Source: Gp1-AA133 sp964641665
Lineage (GTDB): Bacteria > Acidobacteriota > Terriglobia > Terriglobales > Acidobacteriaceae
DNA length: 64,000 nucleotides
Reading direction: 5' to 3'
NCBI GenBank assembly: GCA_964641665.1
Contig: CAZXKO010000027.1
Location: forward strand, 1 to 64,000
Part shown: piece after piece, positions 25,501 through 35,151 of the stretch
Position numbering within the stretch: the stretch's first letter is position 1
Layout of the letters: each line of letters starts with the position of its first letter
Position numbers and translations under genes: made by a program
Notes under the pieces: model-generated
What the model saw: only the letters and a program-made list of their open reading frames with translations
Database searches by the model: none
Told to the model about the DNA's origin: nothing

Positions 25501-25925
25501 CCGACAGGCTGTAGCGATCTTCCCAATTCTCGCCATTTTCCGTCTTGCCCCGTTTTCGCCTCCGGAGTAGCATCGTTTCGCTCTCGCGATTCTCCCTCCT
25601 TCGTCTAGCTCACCCAAATTCCAGGCGGTTGCTGCATTGCATGTGCAACGGAACGTGGTCGGGGTGAGATACCCACAATATATGGGGTTTTATTTCTTGA
25701 CCCGCGCCCAATTTCGCCGTTACAGTAGCTGCAATCCATGCCTTCCCTGCGCATGCCGGGGAGGGTTATGTCCGGGCTCGGCCTGTCGGCATCCAAGTGG
25801 TAACGGGGCCAAACGGGCCGTTCAAGCCAGCCAGATCATGTCGAACCGCGCCCCAGCCAGCGCATAAACAACGGGTGCGCCCGCCGGCGCGGCATCCTCA
25901 TGATGGAGCGTTGAAGGAGTCGAAG
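25501..25925. promoter_or_regulatory. Upstream region of smc with a candidate promoter
   Basis: No gene is seen. TTGACC (25697-25702) and TACAGT (25721-25726), 18 bases apart, form a plausible sigma-70-type promoter, leaving an untranslated leader of about 190 bases. Confidence 0.45.
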
Positions 25926-28900
25926 TTGCTCAAACTGAAGAAGCTCCAGATCCTCGGATTCAAGTCGTTCTGCGACCGCACCGAGTTGAAGTTCCCCGGT
26001 GACGGGATTGCCGCCATCATCGGTCCCAACGGCTGCGGTAAGTCGAACATTGCTGACGCGATCTCGTGGGTGCTCGGCGAGCAGTCGGCCAAGACGCTGC
26101 GTGGGTCCCGCATGGAAGACGTGATCTTCGCAGGGACGCGCGACCGTCAGCCTACCGGCATGGCCGAGGTGTCGCTGACGCTGATCGACCCCGAACAGTA
26201 CGACGGACCGGACAAGAACGATCCCACCGAGGTCGAAGTGCGTGATGCCGTCCCGGGTACCGAGGATTGGGACGAGGCTGAGCTTCGCGCCCGCGCCGCC
26301 GAGGACACCGCGTTGGCCACCGAGGATGCCCAGCCAGGAAGACCCCTGGAGGCCCCGGCAGCATCGCAGGCTGGGGCATCGCCTGCGGGAATTGCAGTTG
26401 TAGAAGGAGCGCCCGGGCCCGAGAGTGCGGATCCGGGTGGGAATACCGAGGCTGCGGTCGCCGCTGGGCCTCAAGTGGTGCTGAAGATCCGTCGGCGTAA
26501 GTTCAACCAGCAGCAGTATCACACCGGCGAGATTGTGGTCACGCGGCGCCTGTTCCGCTCTGGCGACAGCGAGTACTTGCTGAATGGCAAGCTCTGCCGG
26601 TTGCGTGATATCCAGGAACTGTTTATGGGGACCGGGTTGGGACCGGAGTCCTACGCTCTGATCGAACAAGGGCGAATCGGACAGATCCTCTCGAGCCGTC
26701 CCACCGACCGCCGTGCCATCATCGAAGAGGCGGCCGGGGTCACGAAGTTCAAGACCAAGAAACGGCTCGCTGAGGCTCGCCTTGAAGACGCCAAACTCAA
26801 CCTGAACCGGGTCAACGACATTTTCGAGGAAGTCACCCGCCAGATGAACTCGCTGAAGCGCCAGGCCGCCAAGGCCGAACGCTACGCGAAACTGCGCGAC
26901 GAGATGCGTGCCAAGCTGCGCGTGGTGCTGGCCAGCAAGTTTACCCAGCTCGACCACGAGAGCGCCGAAATCGACGGGCAACTGAACGCGCTGGCGGAGG
27001 AAATGCAGCAGCGCACTGAAGCCGTGCACCAGTTTGAAGTCGAGCACGCGGAGCGCACGCAGCGCGGATATGCGATCGACGGAGAACTTCGACAGAACCG
27101 CGAACGGCTCAACCAGGTCGCGCTCGAGATTGACCGGGGACAGGCCCGCCGACGGACCAACGAAGAACGCTGCGCGGAACTGGTGATCCGTTCCGCATCT
27201 TCGGAGGCGGAACTGGGCCAGGCTCGCAGCCGGTTGGGCAGCCTGGAGGCAGAACTGGACTCGAATCGCCAGATGCTGGAATCGGCCGCCGCTGACCTTG
27301 CCACCGCCCAGAATGAACTGTCGCTGTGTCAGCAGGAAGCCGCGTCTGCCACGTCCGATCTTGCGGCCCTCGAGCGCGAAATTGAAGAAGGCCGCGCGGC
27401 CATCATGGAAGCGGTGGCCGCCGCATCACACCTGCGCAACCAGCTCACACAAGCAGAAGAGCGACTCGCGGCGGTCGATCGCGAAACCCAGCGGCTCCAA
27501 AATGAGATATCTACCGCTTCGGCACAGGTGGAAGCCTTCGGCGGGCAACGCGGTCAGCTCGCGCTTGAGTTCGAAACCGTCTCGCAGCGGGTAAGCGGCC
27601 TGACTAGCGAAATCGCCCAGGTGCGGCAGTCCCTGGAAACGAAGCGACGCGAAGAAAGCGACTCCAAACAGCGGCTCGACCTGCTGCGTGCCGAGTTTGC
27701 CTCCGCGTTGGGAAAGAAAGGATCGCTCGAAGCCGTTATCGCCGAGCACGGCTACTCCACCGAGTCCGTTCGCCGGTTGTTCCAGTCAGGATCGCTGCAG
27801 GGCGGCTTCGCCCCGGCGGGCGTGCTGGCCGACTTTCTGGAGGTCGAACCGCAGCACGAGCGTGTAGTGGAAGACTTCCTCCGGGACGAATTGAACTACA
27901 TCGTCGTGAAATCGTGGGATGCGGCCGACGAAGGTCTGCGCCTGCTGCGCAGCGATGTCGACGGCCGGGCGACTTTCCTGGTTCACCCGGAAGATTCGCA
28001 GGCAAAGTTCTCGTTTGTGGTGGACGAGGCGGCGCACTCCGCGCCTCCAGGGCGGCCGATTGTGCCCTTGAAAAGAACGATCCGGGTTCTTAACGGCTTT
28101 GGAAAGTCGCTCGAGGTCATCCTGCCCAAGTTGCGCGACGGCTACATCGTGCCCGACTCGGGCCTGGGCCGCGAATTGGCCCTCGAAAACCCGGACGCAT
28201 TCTTTCTTTCGCCCTCGGGAGAATGCTTTCACAACGTGACCGTAACTGGCGGCAAGCAGCGCGCCGAGGGGCCACTCTCGATGAAGCGCGAACTGCGCGA
28301 CGTCCTGCGTACGCTGGAAGAGCTGGAGCGCACCCTGCAGGACGGAGAAACCCGCGTTCTGATGACGGGCCGCGAGATCAAGGAACTCACTTCGCTGCTC
28401 GACAGGCTCGAAGAGGAGAAGCGCGATGCCGAGAAGCAGGCCATGACCTCCGGCCACATGCTGCAGCAACTCGATAGCGAGATGGGCCGGGTGGGAGAAC
28501 GGCTAGGCGTGAGCCGCTCCGAACTCCAGCGCCTGGCCGCGGAGCGCGCGGAACAGGAAACCGTCATCCACGCCCGCAAGAGCGAGATCACCGTGTTGGA
28601 GGAACAGCGGGCTGGAGTCGAGCGCCACATGGCCGTCAGCCAAGAGCGATTGGTCGCCCTCAAAAACCGGCGCGACCTGGCCGCACAGAACACTTCGCAG
28701 CACGTAGCCCGCGTCGCTGGACTTGAGGAGCGACATCGGTCTGCTTCGGCGGTCCTTGAGCGCATTGAATCGCTGGTCACCGAGATGCGCGGGCGGGTCT
28801 ACACTCTGCGCACGCAGATTGACGCATCCGCTGCCGAGAAGGTCCAGCGCGAGAACGAGAATCAGCTGCTCGCCAATCAGCGGGTCGAGCTCGAAGCTGA

Positions 28901-29819
28901 ACAAAATGCAGGGGGAGCACGCGAGGGCTTGCTGCAGTTCGAGTCGGAGCAAATTCGCGCCCGGCTGCTGGAAATCGACGAGGCGCTTCGCTCTGCCCGT
29001 CAGTTGCTCGACCAGGCTCGCGACCGGCGCGGCCAACTTGCCGCTGCTGCCGCCAAGCTGCAGTCCGACGCCCAGTACATGGCGGAGAGTTGCCTGAACG
29101 ACCTTGGCGTGCAGCGCCACGAATTGATGGCCGACGCCACTATTCCGATTGTCGCGGGCGAAGAGCTTGCGATCGAGGATCAGGCTTACCGCGAGATGCG
29201 CACGCGCCTCGACAACATGGGCCCGGTCAACATGATGGCGCTCGAGGAGTACAAGGAAACCGCCGAACGGCACACCTTCCTTGAAACCCAGCGCCAAGAC
29301 CTGCTGGATTCCATCCAGAACACCATCGCCACGATCAAGGAGATCGATACCGTTTCGCGGCAGAAGTTCGAGGAGGCTTTCCACTGTATCAACGAGAACT
29401 TCCAGCTCACCTTCCGCAAGCTGTTCGGCGGCGGGCACGCTTTCATGCGCCTGACGGATGAAGAGAATAGCGCCGAAAGCGGCATCGACGTGGTCGCCTC
29501 GCCTCCGGGCAAGAAGCTGCAGAACGTGCTGCTGCTCTCCGGCGGTGAAAAGGCGCTGACGGCTCTGTCGCTGCTGGTCGGCATCTTCCAATACGCACCC
29601 AGCCCGTTCTGCATCCTGGACGAAGTCGACGCCCCGCTCGACGAAGCCAACATCGGGCGCTTCACTGAACTGGTGAAGGAGATGAGCGTCCAGACCCAGT
29701 TCGTGCTCATCACGCACAGCAAGAAGACGATGAGCATCGCCCCCGTGCTTTACGGGGTCACCATGCAGGAGCCCGGCGTCTCCAAACTCGTGTCCGTGCG
29801 ACTGGGAGCCACTGCATAA
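25926..29819 (+). CDS. smc: Chromosome segregation protein SMC
   Basis: SMC dimers with ScpAB compact and segregate the chromosome. The 1297-residue product has the N-terminal head with Walker A (IIGPNGCGKSNI), coiled coil, a hinge around residues 615-790 and a second coiled coil. The C-terminal head carries the signature LLLSGGEKALTALSLL and Walker B FCILDEVDAPLDEANIGRF. It is about 110 residues longer than typical SMC, explained by an acidic, Ala/Pro-rich insertion at about residues 97-186 in the N-terminal head. I chose the TTG at 25926: AAGGAG lies six bases upstream and it gives the standard beginning LKLKKLQILGFKSF. The upstream open frame is not homologous. Confidence 0.95.
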   Translation: MLKLKKLQILGFKSFCDRTELKFPGDGIAAIIGPNGCGKSNIADAISWVLGEQSAKTLRGSRMEDVIFAGTRDRQPTGMAEVSLTLIDPEQYDGPDKNDPTEVEVRDAVPGTEDWDEAELRARAAEDTALATEDAQPGRPLEAPAASQAGASPAGIAVVEGAPGPESADPGGNTEAAVAAGPQVVLKIRRRKFNQQQYHTGEIVVTRRLFRSGDSEYLLNGKLCRLRDIQELFMGTGLGPESYALIEQGRIGQILSSRPTDRRAIIEEAAGVTKFKTKKRLAEARLEDAKLNLNRVNDIFEEVTRQMNSLKRQAAKAERYAKLRDEMRAKLRVVLASKFTQLDHESAEIDGQLNALAEEMQQRTEAVHQFEVEHAERTQRGYAIDGELRQNRERLNQVALEIDRGQARRRTNEERCAELVIRSASSEAELGQARSRLGSLEAELDSNRQMLESAAADLATAQNELSLCQQEAASATSDLAALEREIEEGRAAIMEAVAAASHLRNQLTQAEERLAAVDRETQRLQNEISTASAQVEAFGGQRGQLALEFETVSQRVSGLTSEIAQVRQSLETKRREESDSKQRLDLLRAEFASALGKKGSLEAVIAEHGYSTESVRRLFQSGSLQGGFAPAGVLADFLEVEPQHERVVEDFLRDELNYIVVKSWDAADEGLRLLRSDVDGRATFLVHPEDSQAKFSFVVDEAAHSAPPGRPIVPLKRTIRVLNGFGKSLEVILPKLRDGYIVPDSGLGRELALENPDAFFLSPSGECFHNVTVTGGKQRAEGPLSMKRELRDVLRTLEELERTLQDGETRVLMTGREIKELTSLLDRLEEEKRDAEKQAMTSGHMLQQLDSEMGRVGERLGVSRSELQRLAAERAEQETVIHARKSEITVLEEQRAGVERHMAVSQERLVALKNRRDLAAQNTSQHVARVAGLEERHRSASAVLERIESLVTEMRGRVYTLRTQIDASAAEKVQRENENQLLANQRVELEAEQNAGGAREGLLQFESEQIRARLLEIDEALRSARQLLDQARDRRGQLAAAAAKLQSDAQYMAESCLNDLGVQRHELMADATIPIVAGEELAIEDQAYREMRTRLDNMGPVNMMALEEYKETAERHTFLETQRQDLLDSIQNTIATIKEIDTVSRQKFEEAFHCINENFQLTFRKLFGGGHAFMRLTDEENSAESGIDVVASPPGKKLQNVLLLSGGEKALTALSLLVGIFQYAPSPFCILDEVDAPLDEANIGRFTELVKEMSVQTQFVLITHSKKTMSIAPVLYGVTMQEPGVSKLVSVRLGATA

Positions 29820-29850
29820 AACACTTGCGCGCAACCGGCGTTGTGTGACG

Positions 29851-29878
29851 GAGCCGCGACCTTCCCGCGGCTCTTTTT
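29851..29878 (+). terminator. Rho-independent terminator after smc
   Basis: GAGCCGCG, a 7-base loop and CGCGGCTC form an 8-bp stem directly followed by TTTTT. Confidence 0.9.
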
Positions 29879-30032
29879 GCGCCCGATTTATCCACCTCCT
29901 TCCTCAGCTTTTCCACATGCGCGTCTCCTTCAAATGGCCGATGGGACGGGCGTTTCCAGGGTCATCGGCGCGGTGTCAACGTTTTTGTGCTCAGCACGAT
30001 GGAACCATCACGTTGATGCATGACGTAAATCG

Positions 30033-30060
30033 TTGACAAAAATTTCTGGCCAGCTAGAAT
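30033..30060 (+). promoter_or_regulatory. Promoter of purC
   Basis: TTGACA (30033-30038) and TAGAAT (30055-30060) are separated by 16 bases, about 33 bases before the purC ATG. Confidence 0.65.
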
Positions 30061-30093
30061 ACGCGACGTTTTTTACCTGTAGAATTTCTGTCC

Positions 30094-31005
30094 ATGAGCC
30101 CCGAACTCCTCGATACCGTCCTGCTTCATACCGAATTTCCCGAACTCCAGCTTCATGCCAGCGGCAAGGTTCGTGACGTTTACCGGCTGGGCAACGACCG
30201 CCTGCTGTTCGTCGCCACCGATCGTATCTCAGCCTTCGACCACATTTTGGCCACCGGCATCCCACACAAGGGCCGGGTGCTGACTCAGATCTCGTTGTTC
30301 TGGTTCGACTTCCTCAAAGATGTCGTCCCGAACCATCTGATCACCGCCGATGTGAACCAGTATCCTCCCGAGCTGCGCAAGTACGCCGACCACCTCCGCG
30401 GACGTTCCATGGAGGTCATGCAGGCCGACATGGTTCCGGTGGAGTGCGTTGTGCGCGGATACATCTCCGGATCGGCCTGGAAGGAGTACAAAGCTACCGG
30501 CAAGGTTTGCGGCATCGAGCTTCCCAAGGGGCTGCAGGAATCCGACCAGTTGCCGGAACCGATCTTCACCCCGGCCACGAAGGCCGTCACCGGCCACGAC
30601 GAGAACATTCCCTTCGACGAAATGGTTCGCATCGTGGGCGGGGAGCTGAGCGAGACCTTGCGCGACTTGACACTTAAGATCTATCGCAAAGCCAGCGAGT
30701 ACGCCCGGCAGCGCGGGATCATCATCGCCGACACGAAGTTCGAATTCGGAAGCACTCCCCGCGGAATCACCCTGGCCGACGAGGTGCTGACCCCAGATTC
30801 CTCACGCTTCTGGCCAGCGGATCGGTACAAACCTGGTCGCGCGCAAGATTCGTACGACAAGCAGTATGTTCGCGATTACCTGGAAGAAATCCGTTGGAAC
30901 AAGCAGCCGCCAGCTCCTGCCCTTCCTACGGACGTGGTCCGCAAAACCAGCGAGAAGTATCTGGAGGCATACGAGCAGCTCACCGGACGCAAGCTGGATG
31001 TCTGA
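30094..31005 (+). CDS. purC: Phosphoribosylaminoimidazole-succinocarboxamide synthase
   Basis: PurC joins CAIR and aspartate with ATP to form SAICAR in purine synthesis. The 303-residue product fits the longer (yeast Ade1-like) class. Motifs seen: GKVRDVYRLGNDRLLFVATD, AFDHILATGIPHKG, VVRGYISGSAWKEY, DTKFEFG and DEVLTPDSSRFWP. No other purine genes are adjacent. A clear promoter precedes it, and cvpA follows after 27 bases, probably in the same transcript; cvpA sits with purine genes in E. coli too (cvpA-purF). Confidence 0.95.
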   Translation: MSPELLDTVLLHTEFPELQLHASGKVRDVYRLGNDRLLFVATDRISAFDHILATGIPHKGRVLTQISLFWFDFLKDVVPNHLITADVNQYPPELRKYADHLRGRSMEVMQADMVPVECVVRGYISGSAWKEYKATGKVCGIELPKGLQESDQLPEPIFTPATKAVTGHDENIPFDEMVRIVGGELSETLRDLTLKIYRKASEYARQRGIIIADTKFEFGSTPRGITLADEVLTPDSSRFWPADRYKPGRAQDSYDKQYVRDYLEEIRWNKQPPAPALPTDVVRKTSEKYLEAYEQLTGRKLDV

Positions 31006-31032
31006 TCCAGTGGCGATGGGCCGGAATCACCC

Positions 31033-31599
31033 ATGAACATCGCGGATTGGTTGATCCTGGGCGTCGTCGTGATTTCGATCGCGGGTGCCGCGGCGGAAGG
31101 CTTTTTTCATCAAGCCTTTGGCATTGCGGGGTTGATTGTAGGGTACTTGTTGGCCGCATGGCAGTATCACCGCCTGGCGGAGTGGTTTGGGCCCCATCTG
31201 AAGTCGCCATGGTTGGGCGAGATCGCAGCTTTCATCATCATCTTTCTGGCGGTGGTGATCGTCGCCGGTATCATCGGGCGCATTGTGCGCTGGGCGATGA
31301 AGGAGGCCGGCTTGAGTTTGTTCGACCGAATCCTGGGCGGGCTCTTGGGTTTGTTGAAGGGTTCCCTGTTCGTGGCTGTGATTTTGATGGGAATGACAGC
31401 GTTTACTCCCACTTCCAAATGGCTGGAGGGATCGGAACTGGCGCCGTATTTCCTAGTTTTGGGACGAGGGGCCATTTGGCTGGGGCCGTCGCAGTTGCGG
31501 GCCAAGTTTTTTGAGGGACTCGATCTGCTTCATCGCAGCCGATTCCCCGGGAATGCGCCGGCACAGGGAGCGCCCCCTGCAGCCCGGCCAATGCAGTAG
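31033..31599 (+). CDS. cvpA: CvpA-family membrane protein
   Basis: The 188-residue protein has four hydrophobic segments in the first 125 residues (WLILGVVVISIAGAAAEGFF, AGLIVGYLLAAW, IAAFIIIFLAVVIVAGIIGR, GGLLGLLKGSLFVAVILMGM). The conserved LSLFDRILGGLLGLLKG motif of CvpA/colicin V production proteins is present. The C-terminus is Pro/Ala-rich. CvpA affects colicin V export and envelope stress tolerance; its exact role is unsettled. It follows purC closely. Confidence 0.87.
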   Translation: MNIADWLILGVVVISIAGAAAEGFFHQAFGIAGLIVGYLLAAWQYHRLAEWFGPHLKSPWLGEIAAFIIIFLAVVIVAGIIGRIVRWAMKEAGLSLFDRILGGLLGLLKGSLFVAVILMGMTAFTPTSKWLEGSELAPYFLVLGRGAIWLGPSQLRAKFFEGLDLLHRSRFPGNAPAQGAPPAARPMQ

Positions 31600-31654
31600 C
31601 CAAGGAGTACAAAGACTTTTATACTGACGCTTTTTTCAGAGAAAGAGAGAGCCC

Positions 31655-31933
31655 GTGAAAGATCAACTGGAAGCGCTCATCATGCAAATGTACAAGAGCA
31701 ACATCCTCTACTCAGAGGCAGTGCGTGAGTTCAAGAAGCGCTTTATCCTCACTGTTCTGCAGGAAAATAAAGGCAACCAGTGCCGCGCGGCGCGCGAACT
31801 GGGCATGCATCGCAATACCCTCAGCCGCACTCTGAGTGAGCTGAAGATCGACGTCCGGCAACTGCGGGACGGCGTCAAGCGTCCCCCGCGCAGCGCCCGC
31901 CCCGTCACGCTGGAGAAGAAGGCAGTGCGCTAA
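31655..31933 (+). CDS. Fis-type DNA-binding regulator (92 aa)
   Basis: The protein has a Fis-like helix-turn-helix with NQCRAARELGMHRNTLSRTL as the DNA-binding region, preceded by a helix (SEAVREFKKRFILTVLQENK). It lacks the sigma-54 activation domain of NtrC proteins and so is a stand-alone HTH_8 protein. The tail is basic. The GTG at 31655 is taken as start; an ATG at codon 10 (31682) is an alternative. It probably acts as a nucleoid-type or local regulator; targets are unknown. Confidence 0.82.
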   Translation: MKDQLEALIMQMYKSNILYSEAVREFKKRFILTVLQENKGNQCRAARELGMHRNTLSRTLSELKIDVRQLRDGVKRPPRSARPVTLEKKAVR

Positions 31934-31995
31934 CGGTTCCGTCAGGCAGCGCGTCTCGGCTGAAGCAACTACCGCACACAATCCCGAAAATGGAA

Positions 31996-32018
31996 GAGGC
32001 AGCCTTGTGGGCTGCCTC
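31996..32018. terminator. Bidirectional terminator hairpin
   Basis: GAGGCAGCC-TTGTG-GGCTGCCTC is a perfect 9-bp stem between the convergent Fis-type gene and the secreted TPR gene. The U-run is weak on both strands. Confidence 0.65.
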
Positions 32019-32047
32019 GTGATGTTCCTATTACGCCGTCCCTGGCA

Positions 32048-33340
32048 CTATTGGGCTGGCTTCTTTCGCACGGGCGGTTTTTTGGTGGAAGGCGGAGCCT
32101 TCGCGGCAAGGATGGCGCCATCTTTCATGGTCATGACGAAGGGCTTCGGTTCGTACGACACGGGCGTGCCTTCGAACTGAAAGTCGGCCCCTTCCTTCGG
32201 CATCAGTTTGGCCGGAATTGCCGCCGTCATGGTGAGGTCGATATCCGCCCGCTTCGCGTCGATGTCATCCGAGCTGCCCGCGAGTTTCAGGGTGGTCGAG
32301 GAATCGATGCTCATCACCTGGGCCACCATCTGCAGGGGCTTGCCCTTGAGCACACTCCATACCTTGTCTACGTCCTCAGGAGCGCCTTCCGACAACACCA
32401 GTTCCCACTCGGCGAAGCTCATTTCCTCGACTTTCTTGGTCTTCACGATGTCGGCTGCTTGTTGGGCGGGTGTTGGTGGGACGTACTGGGTAATCTTCTT
32501 GTCGAGATCAGGGGGTGGAAACGGCGAGCTCTTCGTCATCGCCATCAGATCGGTCCAGCCCTGGTCCGAGCCTTCCTGCCCGTGGTACTTCCTATACACT
32601 GACGCCCCGTACTTCGCGATCTGCTGCTGTCCTTGCGGCGTGGGCGCGAGGTTTGCTGCGCGCGAAGTGAACCAGAGTCCATTCAGGTAGTCAGGAGGCG
32701 TTGCCTTCAGGTAGGCAGATGACAACGGATAGACCAGGGTGACGTCGTTGGGGAGCACTTCCACTGCCGCGCGCAGGCTGGTGACCGCACACGCATAGTC
32801 CTTGTCGTTCAGGCAAGCTAGACCCACACCACGATTCAAGATGCTGCCCAGTTGCTGCTTCATGTCGGCGGGCATGTCGGCGGGGGCGCTGGCCAGGGCC
32901 TGCAGCCCTTTCTGACCGTACTGTTTGGCATCCGCGAAGTTTTGGGCGACGTTTTGCCCCTGCTGGGCCGCCGCGGTCTTGCTGAACGTAATGATGGCCA
33001 GCGCCTTCACGTTGTTCGGGTTGGTCTGGAGCAAGCGCTGCGCCGTGTCCCCCATTTTGGCCACGTCGCCCTTTTGCTGGTACGTCCCCATGAGGATCTC
33101 GAGCGCGTCTTCTTTCATCACGCTATTGGGATACTGAGTGAGGAATGCTTCGAGGCCGCTGATCTTGGCAGCCGGGTCCGCCTGCTGCACCGCACCCACG
33201 TAGGCGTTGTATTCCGCGGGATCCTTGATCTCTTTCTTCTGTTGTTGGGGTGCGGCCGGTTGTGCTTGCGGCTGAGCGGCATCCTGGGCGGCCGCGGCAA
33301 CAGCCCATCCAAGCACAACCGTGACTAGAATCTTATTCAT
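32048..33340 (-). CDS. Secreted/periplasmic TPR-like protein
   Basis: The 430-residue protein has a signal peptide (MNKILVTVVLGWAVAAAAQ). A Gln/Ala/Pro-rich linker follows, then helical TPR-like repeats (LEAFLTQYPNSVMKEDALEI, AQRLLQTNPNNVKALAIITF, VTSLRAAVEVLPNDVTLVYP). The C-terminal domain has ISYEPKP-like beta structure and a lysine-rich end (STKKPPVRKKPAQ). Such proteins are frequent in acidobacteria, where their roles are unknown. AGGAG lies nine bases before the ATG at 33340; the upstream frame is spurious. Confidence 0.8.
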   Translation of the reverse strand: MNKILVTVVLGWAVAAAAQDAAQPQAQPAAPQQQKKEIKDPAEYNAYVGAVQQADPAAKISGLEAFLTQYPNSVMKEDALEILMGTYQQKGDVAKMGDTAQRLLQTNPNNVKALAIITFSKTAAAQQGQNVAQNFADAKQYGQKGLQALASAPADMPADMKQQLGSILNRGVGLACLNDKDYACAVTSLRAAVEVLPNDVTLVYPLSSAYLKATPPDYLNGLWFTSRAANLAPTPQGQQQIAKYGASVYRKYHGQEGSDQGWTDLMAMTKSSPFPPPDLDKKITQYVPPTPAQQAADIVKTKKVEEMSFAEWELVLSEGAPEDVDKVWSVLKGKPLQMVAQVMSIDSSTTLKLAGSSDDIDAKRADIDLTMTAAIPAKLMPKEGADFQFEGTPVSYEPKPFVMTMKDGAILAAKAPPSTKKPPVRKKPAQ

Positions 33341-33639
33341 TCGAATGGCTCCTTGAGTTCTCGGGAAAGTCAGCGACGTCATCCTGCGCGGCATCCAAGC
33401 ACGGCCAAGCTTTCTGGGTCCTCTTCCGACACCCAGGCACAGGATCCGGAACTGCCTACGCTTCGCCTGTAACGTGAAGGCAGCCAAGGCGCTGTTTCCG
33501 GTGAGCGGATTATAAGTACACGCTTCCCCAATGGCAAGCTGCTAACGTTCACAGGTGCCCCTTTCTTGCTAAGATGCCGAAATCGGCGGGACGGGATGGT
33601 ATTCCGCGCCGGAAACATTTCTCTTTGAAAGGCAATCGA

Positions 33640-34365
33640 ATGGCGAGCGCTCCTTCACTTCTGGCTGGCCAAGTGGCTGTTGTAACCGGCGCGGGGAGCG
33701 GCATTGGCGCGGCAATCGCCCGTGAACTCGCACGCCGAGGCGCCCAGACTGTGCTCTGCGGACGCACCCCGGCCCGGCTGATTGAGACTGCCAACCATAT
33801 CGCGCAGGACGGCAACCGTGCCGAAGTCGCCGAATGCGACGTCACCCTCCTCGCCTCGGTTGAAGCGCTGGCCGGCCGCGTCACGGAAAAATTCGGCCGG
33901 ATCGACATTCTGGTCAACAACGCCGGTATTGGCGGCTTCGGTTCCCCACTGCACCAACTAGCTCCCGATGCCTGGGACCGCATCCTCGACACCAATCTGC
34001 GCGGTGTGTTCTACGCTATTCGCGCGTTCGCTCCCGCCATGATCCGAGCGCGCAGCGGGCACATCATCAACGTCTCATCGATCGCTGGGAAAAATGCACT
34101 TCCCAACGGCGCCGCCTACGCCGCGTCGAAATGGGGATTGAACGGTTTAACCTATTCCGTAGCGGAGGAACTCCGGGCCCATAACATTCGTGTGTCGGTG
34201 ATCTGCCCGGGATCCACTCACACCGATCTGTCACCTCACGAAGGCAAAGACTTCTCCCGCCTGCTCCAACCCGACGACATCGCCCACGTAGTCGCGATGC
34301 TCGTGACGCAGGCGCCGCAGTCGTTCGCCAGCGAAGTGATTCTTCGACCGACGACGAAACCCTAG
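33640..34365 (+). CDS. Short-chain dehydrogenase/reductase (SDR)
   Basis: The 241-residue enzyme has the classical SDR motifs: the NAD(P)-binding TGAGSGIG (TGxxxGxG), NNAGIGG (NNAG), and the catalytic Ser (INVSSIAG) with YAASK (YxxxK) about 13 residues later. An Arg two helices on (CGRTPARL) suggests NADP preference. It ends PQSFASEVILRPTTKP like 3-oxoacyl-ACP-reductase-type SDRs. The substrate cannot be inferred. AAAGG precedes the ATG at 33640. Confidence 0.88.
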   Translation: MASAPSLLAGQVAVVTGAGSGIGAAIARELARRGAQTVLCGRTPARLIETANHIAQDGNRAEVAECDVTLLASVEALAGRVTEKFGRIDILVNNAGIGGFGSPLHQLAPDAWDRILDTNLRGVFYAIRAFAPAMIRARSGHIINVSSIAGKNALPNGAAYAASKWGLNGLTYSVAEELRAHNIRVSVICPGSTHTDLSPHEGKDFSRLLQPDDIAHVVAMLVTQAPQSFASEVILRPTTKP

Positions 34366-34431
34366 CAATCGATCCGGCAGGAAGCGACACAGAACCCCTG
34401 AAGGACGGGTTCCGCGGTTCCTAATTGGATA

Positions 34432-34863
34432 CTACTTCTTGAACAGGTTTTCGAATGCCTGGCGGGCGTCGGCCGGCTTGGCCGTCACGGGAGTCGTGGT
34501 TTCCTTCTCGGTTGTGACGCGGATCGAGTAGAACGTGCAGTTGTTCTTCACGTCCTTGCGAGGAATGCGCTCCGGGATGGGCTGCATGCATTCGAAGCGC
34601 TTTGAGGGGTCAAAATACGTGCATTGCTTGCAAGAATGCAGCTCGAAGCCGCACTTCAGGCACTTTTCCGGGACGTCTCCAGCGGTCGGCAGGACGGTGC
34701 CACACTGCGAGCAGCGGGAAACCGTGCGCTTGCCCGGCATCTGCAGCGGACGCGGTCCGAAAGTATCTTTGCGTGCGGGCTTGTCCCCCGACCGCTCACC
34801 TGACTTCGGCGGTTTGTCGCCGCTATCCTGATAACCGTGCTGGCGGTATTTCCGGTCCGACAC
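34432..34863 (-). CDS. Zinc-ribbon protein
   Basis: The 143-residue protein has a charged disordered N-terminus. Cys pairs follow in a zinc-ribbon array (CSQCGTVLP, CLKCGF, CKQCTYFDPSKRFECMQPIP, then NNCTFYSIR). A short tail ends ARQAFENLFKK. This looks like a tandem rubredoxin-type or zinc-ribbon protein, likely structural or RNA/protein-binding. GTG at 34863 is preceded by GAGAGG at six bases; the frame further upstream looks non-coding. Confidence 0.72.
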   Translation of the reverse strand: MSDRKYRQHGYQDSGDKPPKSGERSGDKPARKDTFGPRPLQMPGKRTVSRCSQCGTVLPTAGDVPEKCLKCGFELHSCKQCTYFDPSKRFECMQPIPERIPRKDVKNNCTFYSIRVTTEKETTTPVTAKPADARQAFENLFKK

Positions 34864-35151
34864 AGAGGGCCTCTCTTTTCCGGCGTCACATTGTCTCGCT
34901 AGTCGGCTTTCCCTACAAGTGCTTCCAAGGAACGCTCGCAGCAAACTCACTTGCGGTGGCAAGTTTGTGATGTTGGCAGCGTTACAGGCTGTGGCCCGAC
35001 GGCCTGGCTAGTTCGCGCAATGACCGCTCGGACAGCGGTTCAACTACGTCGAAATCAGCGACGCTCGGAGTTTCGCGGAGTTTCGCGGAATTGTCTTTCC
35101 CGATCACGGGTGCTAACATCCGAGCAACGGGATATATGCAGGAGGAAGATC

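Noticed and set aside
28503..29834. 443-codon open frame on the minus strand
   Set aside because: Antisense to the coiled-coil and head part of smc.
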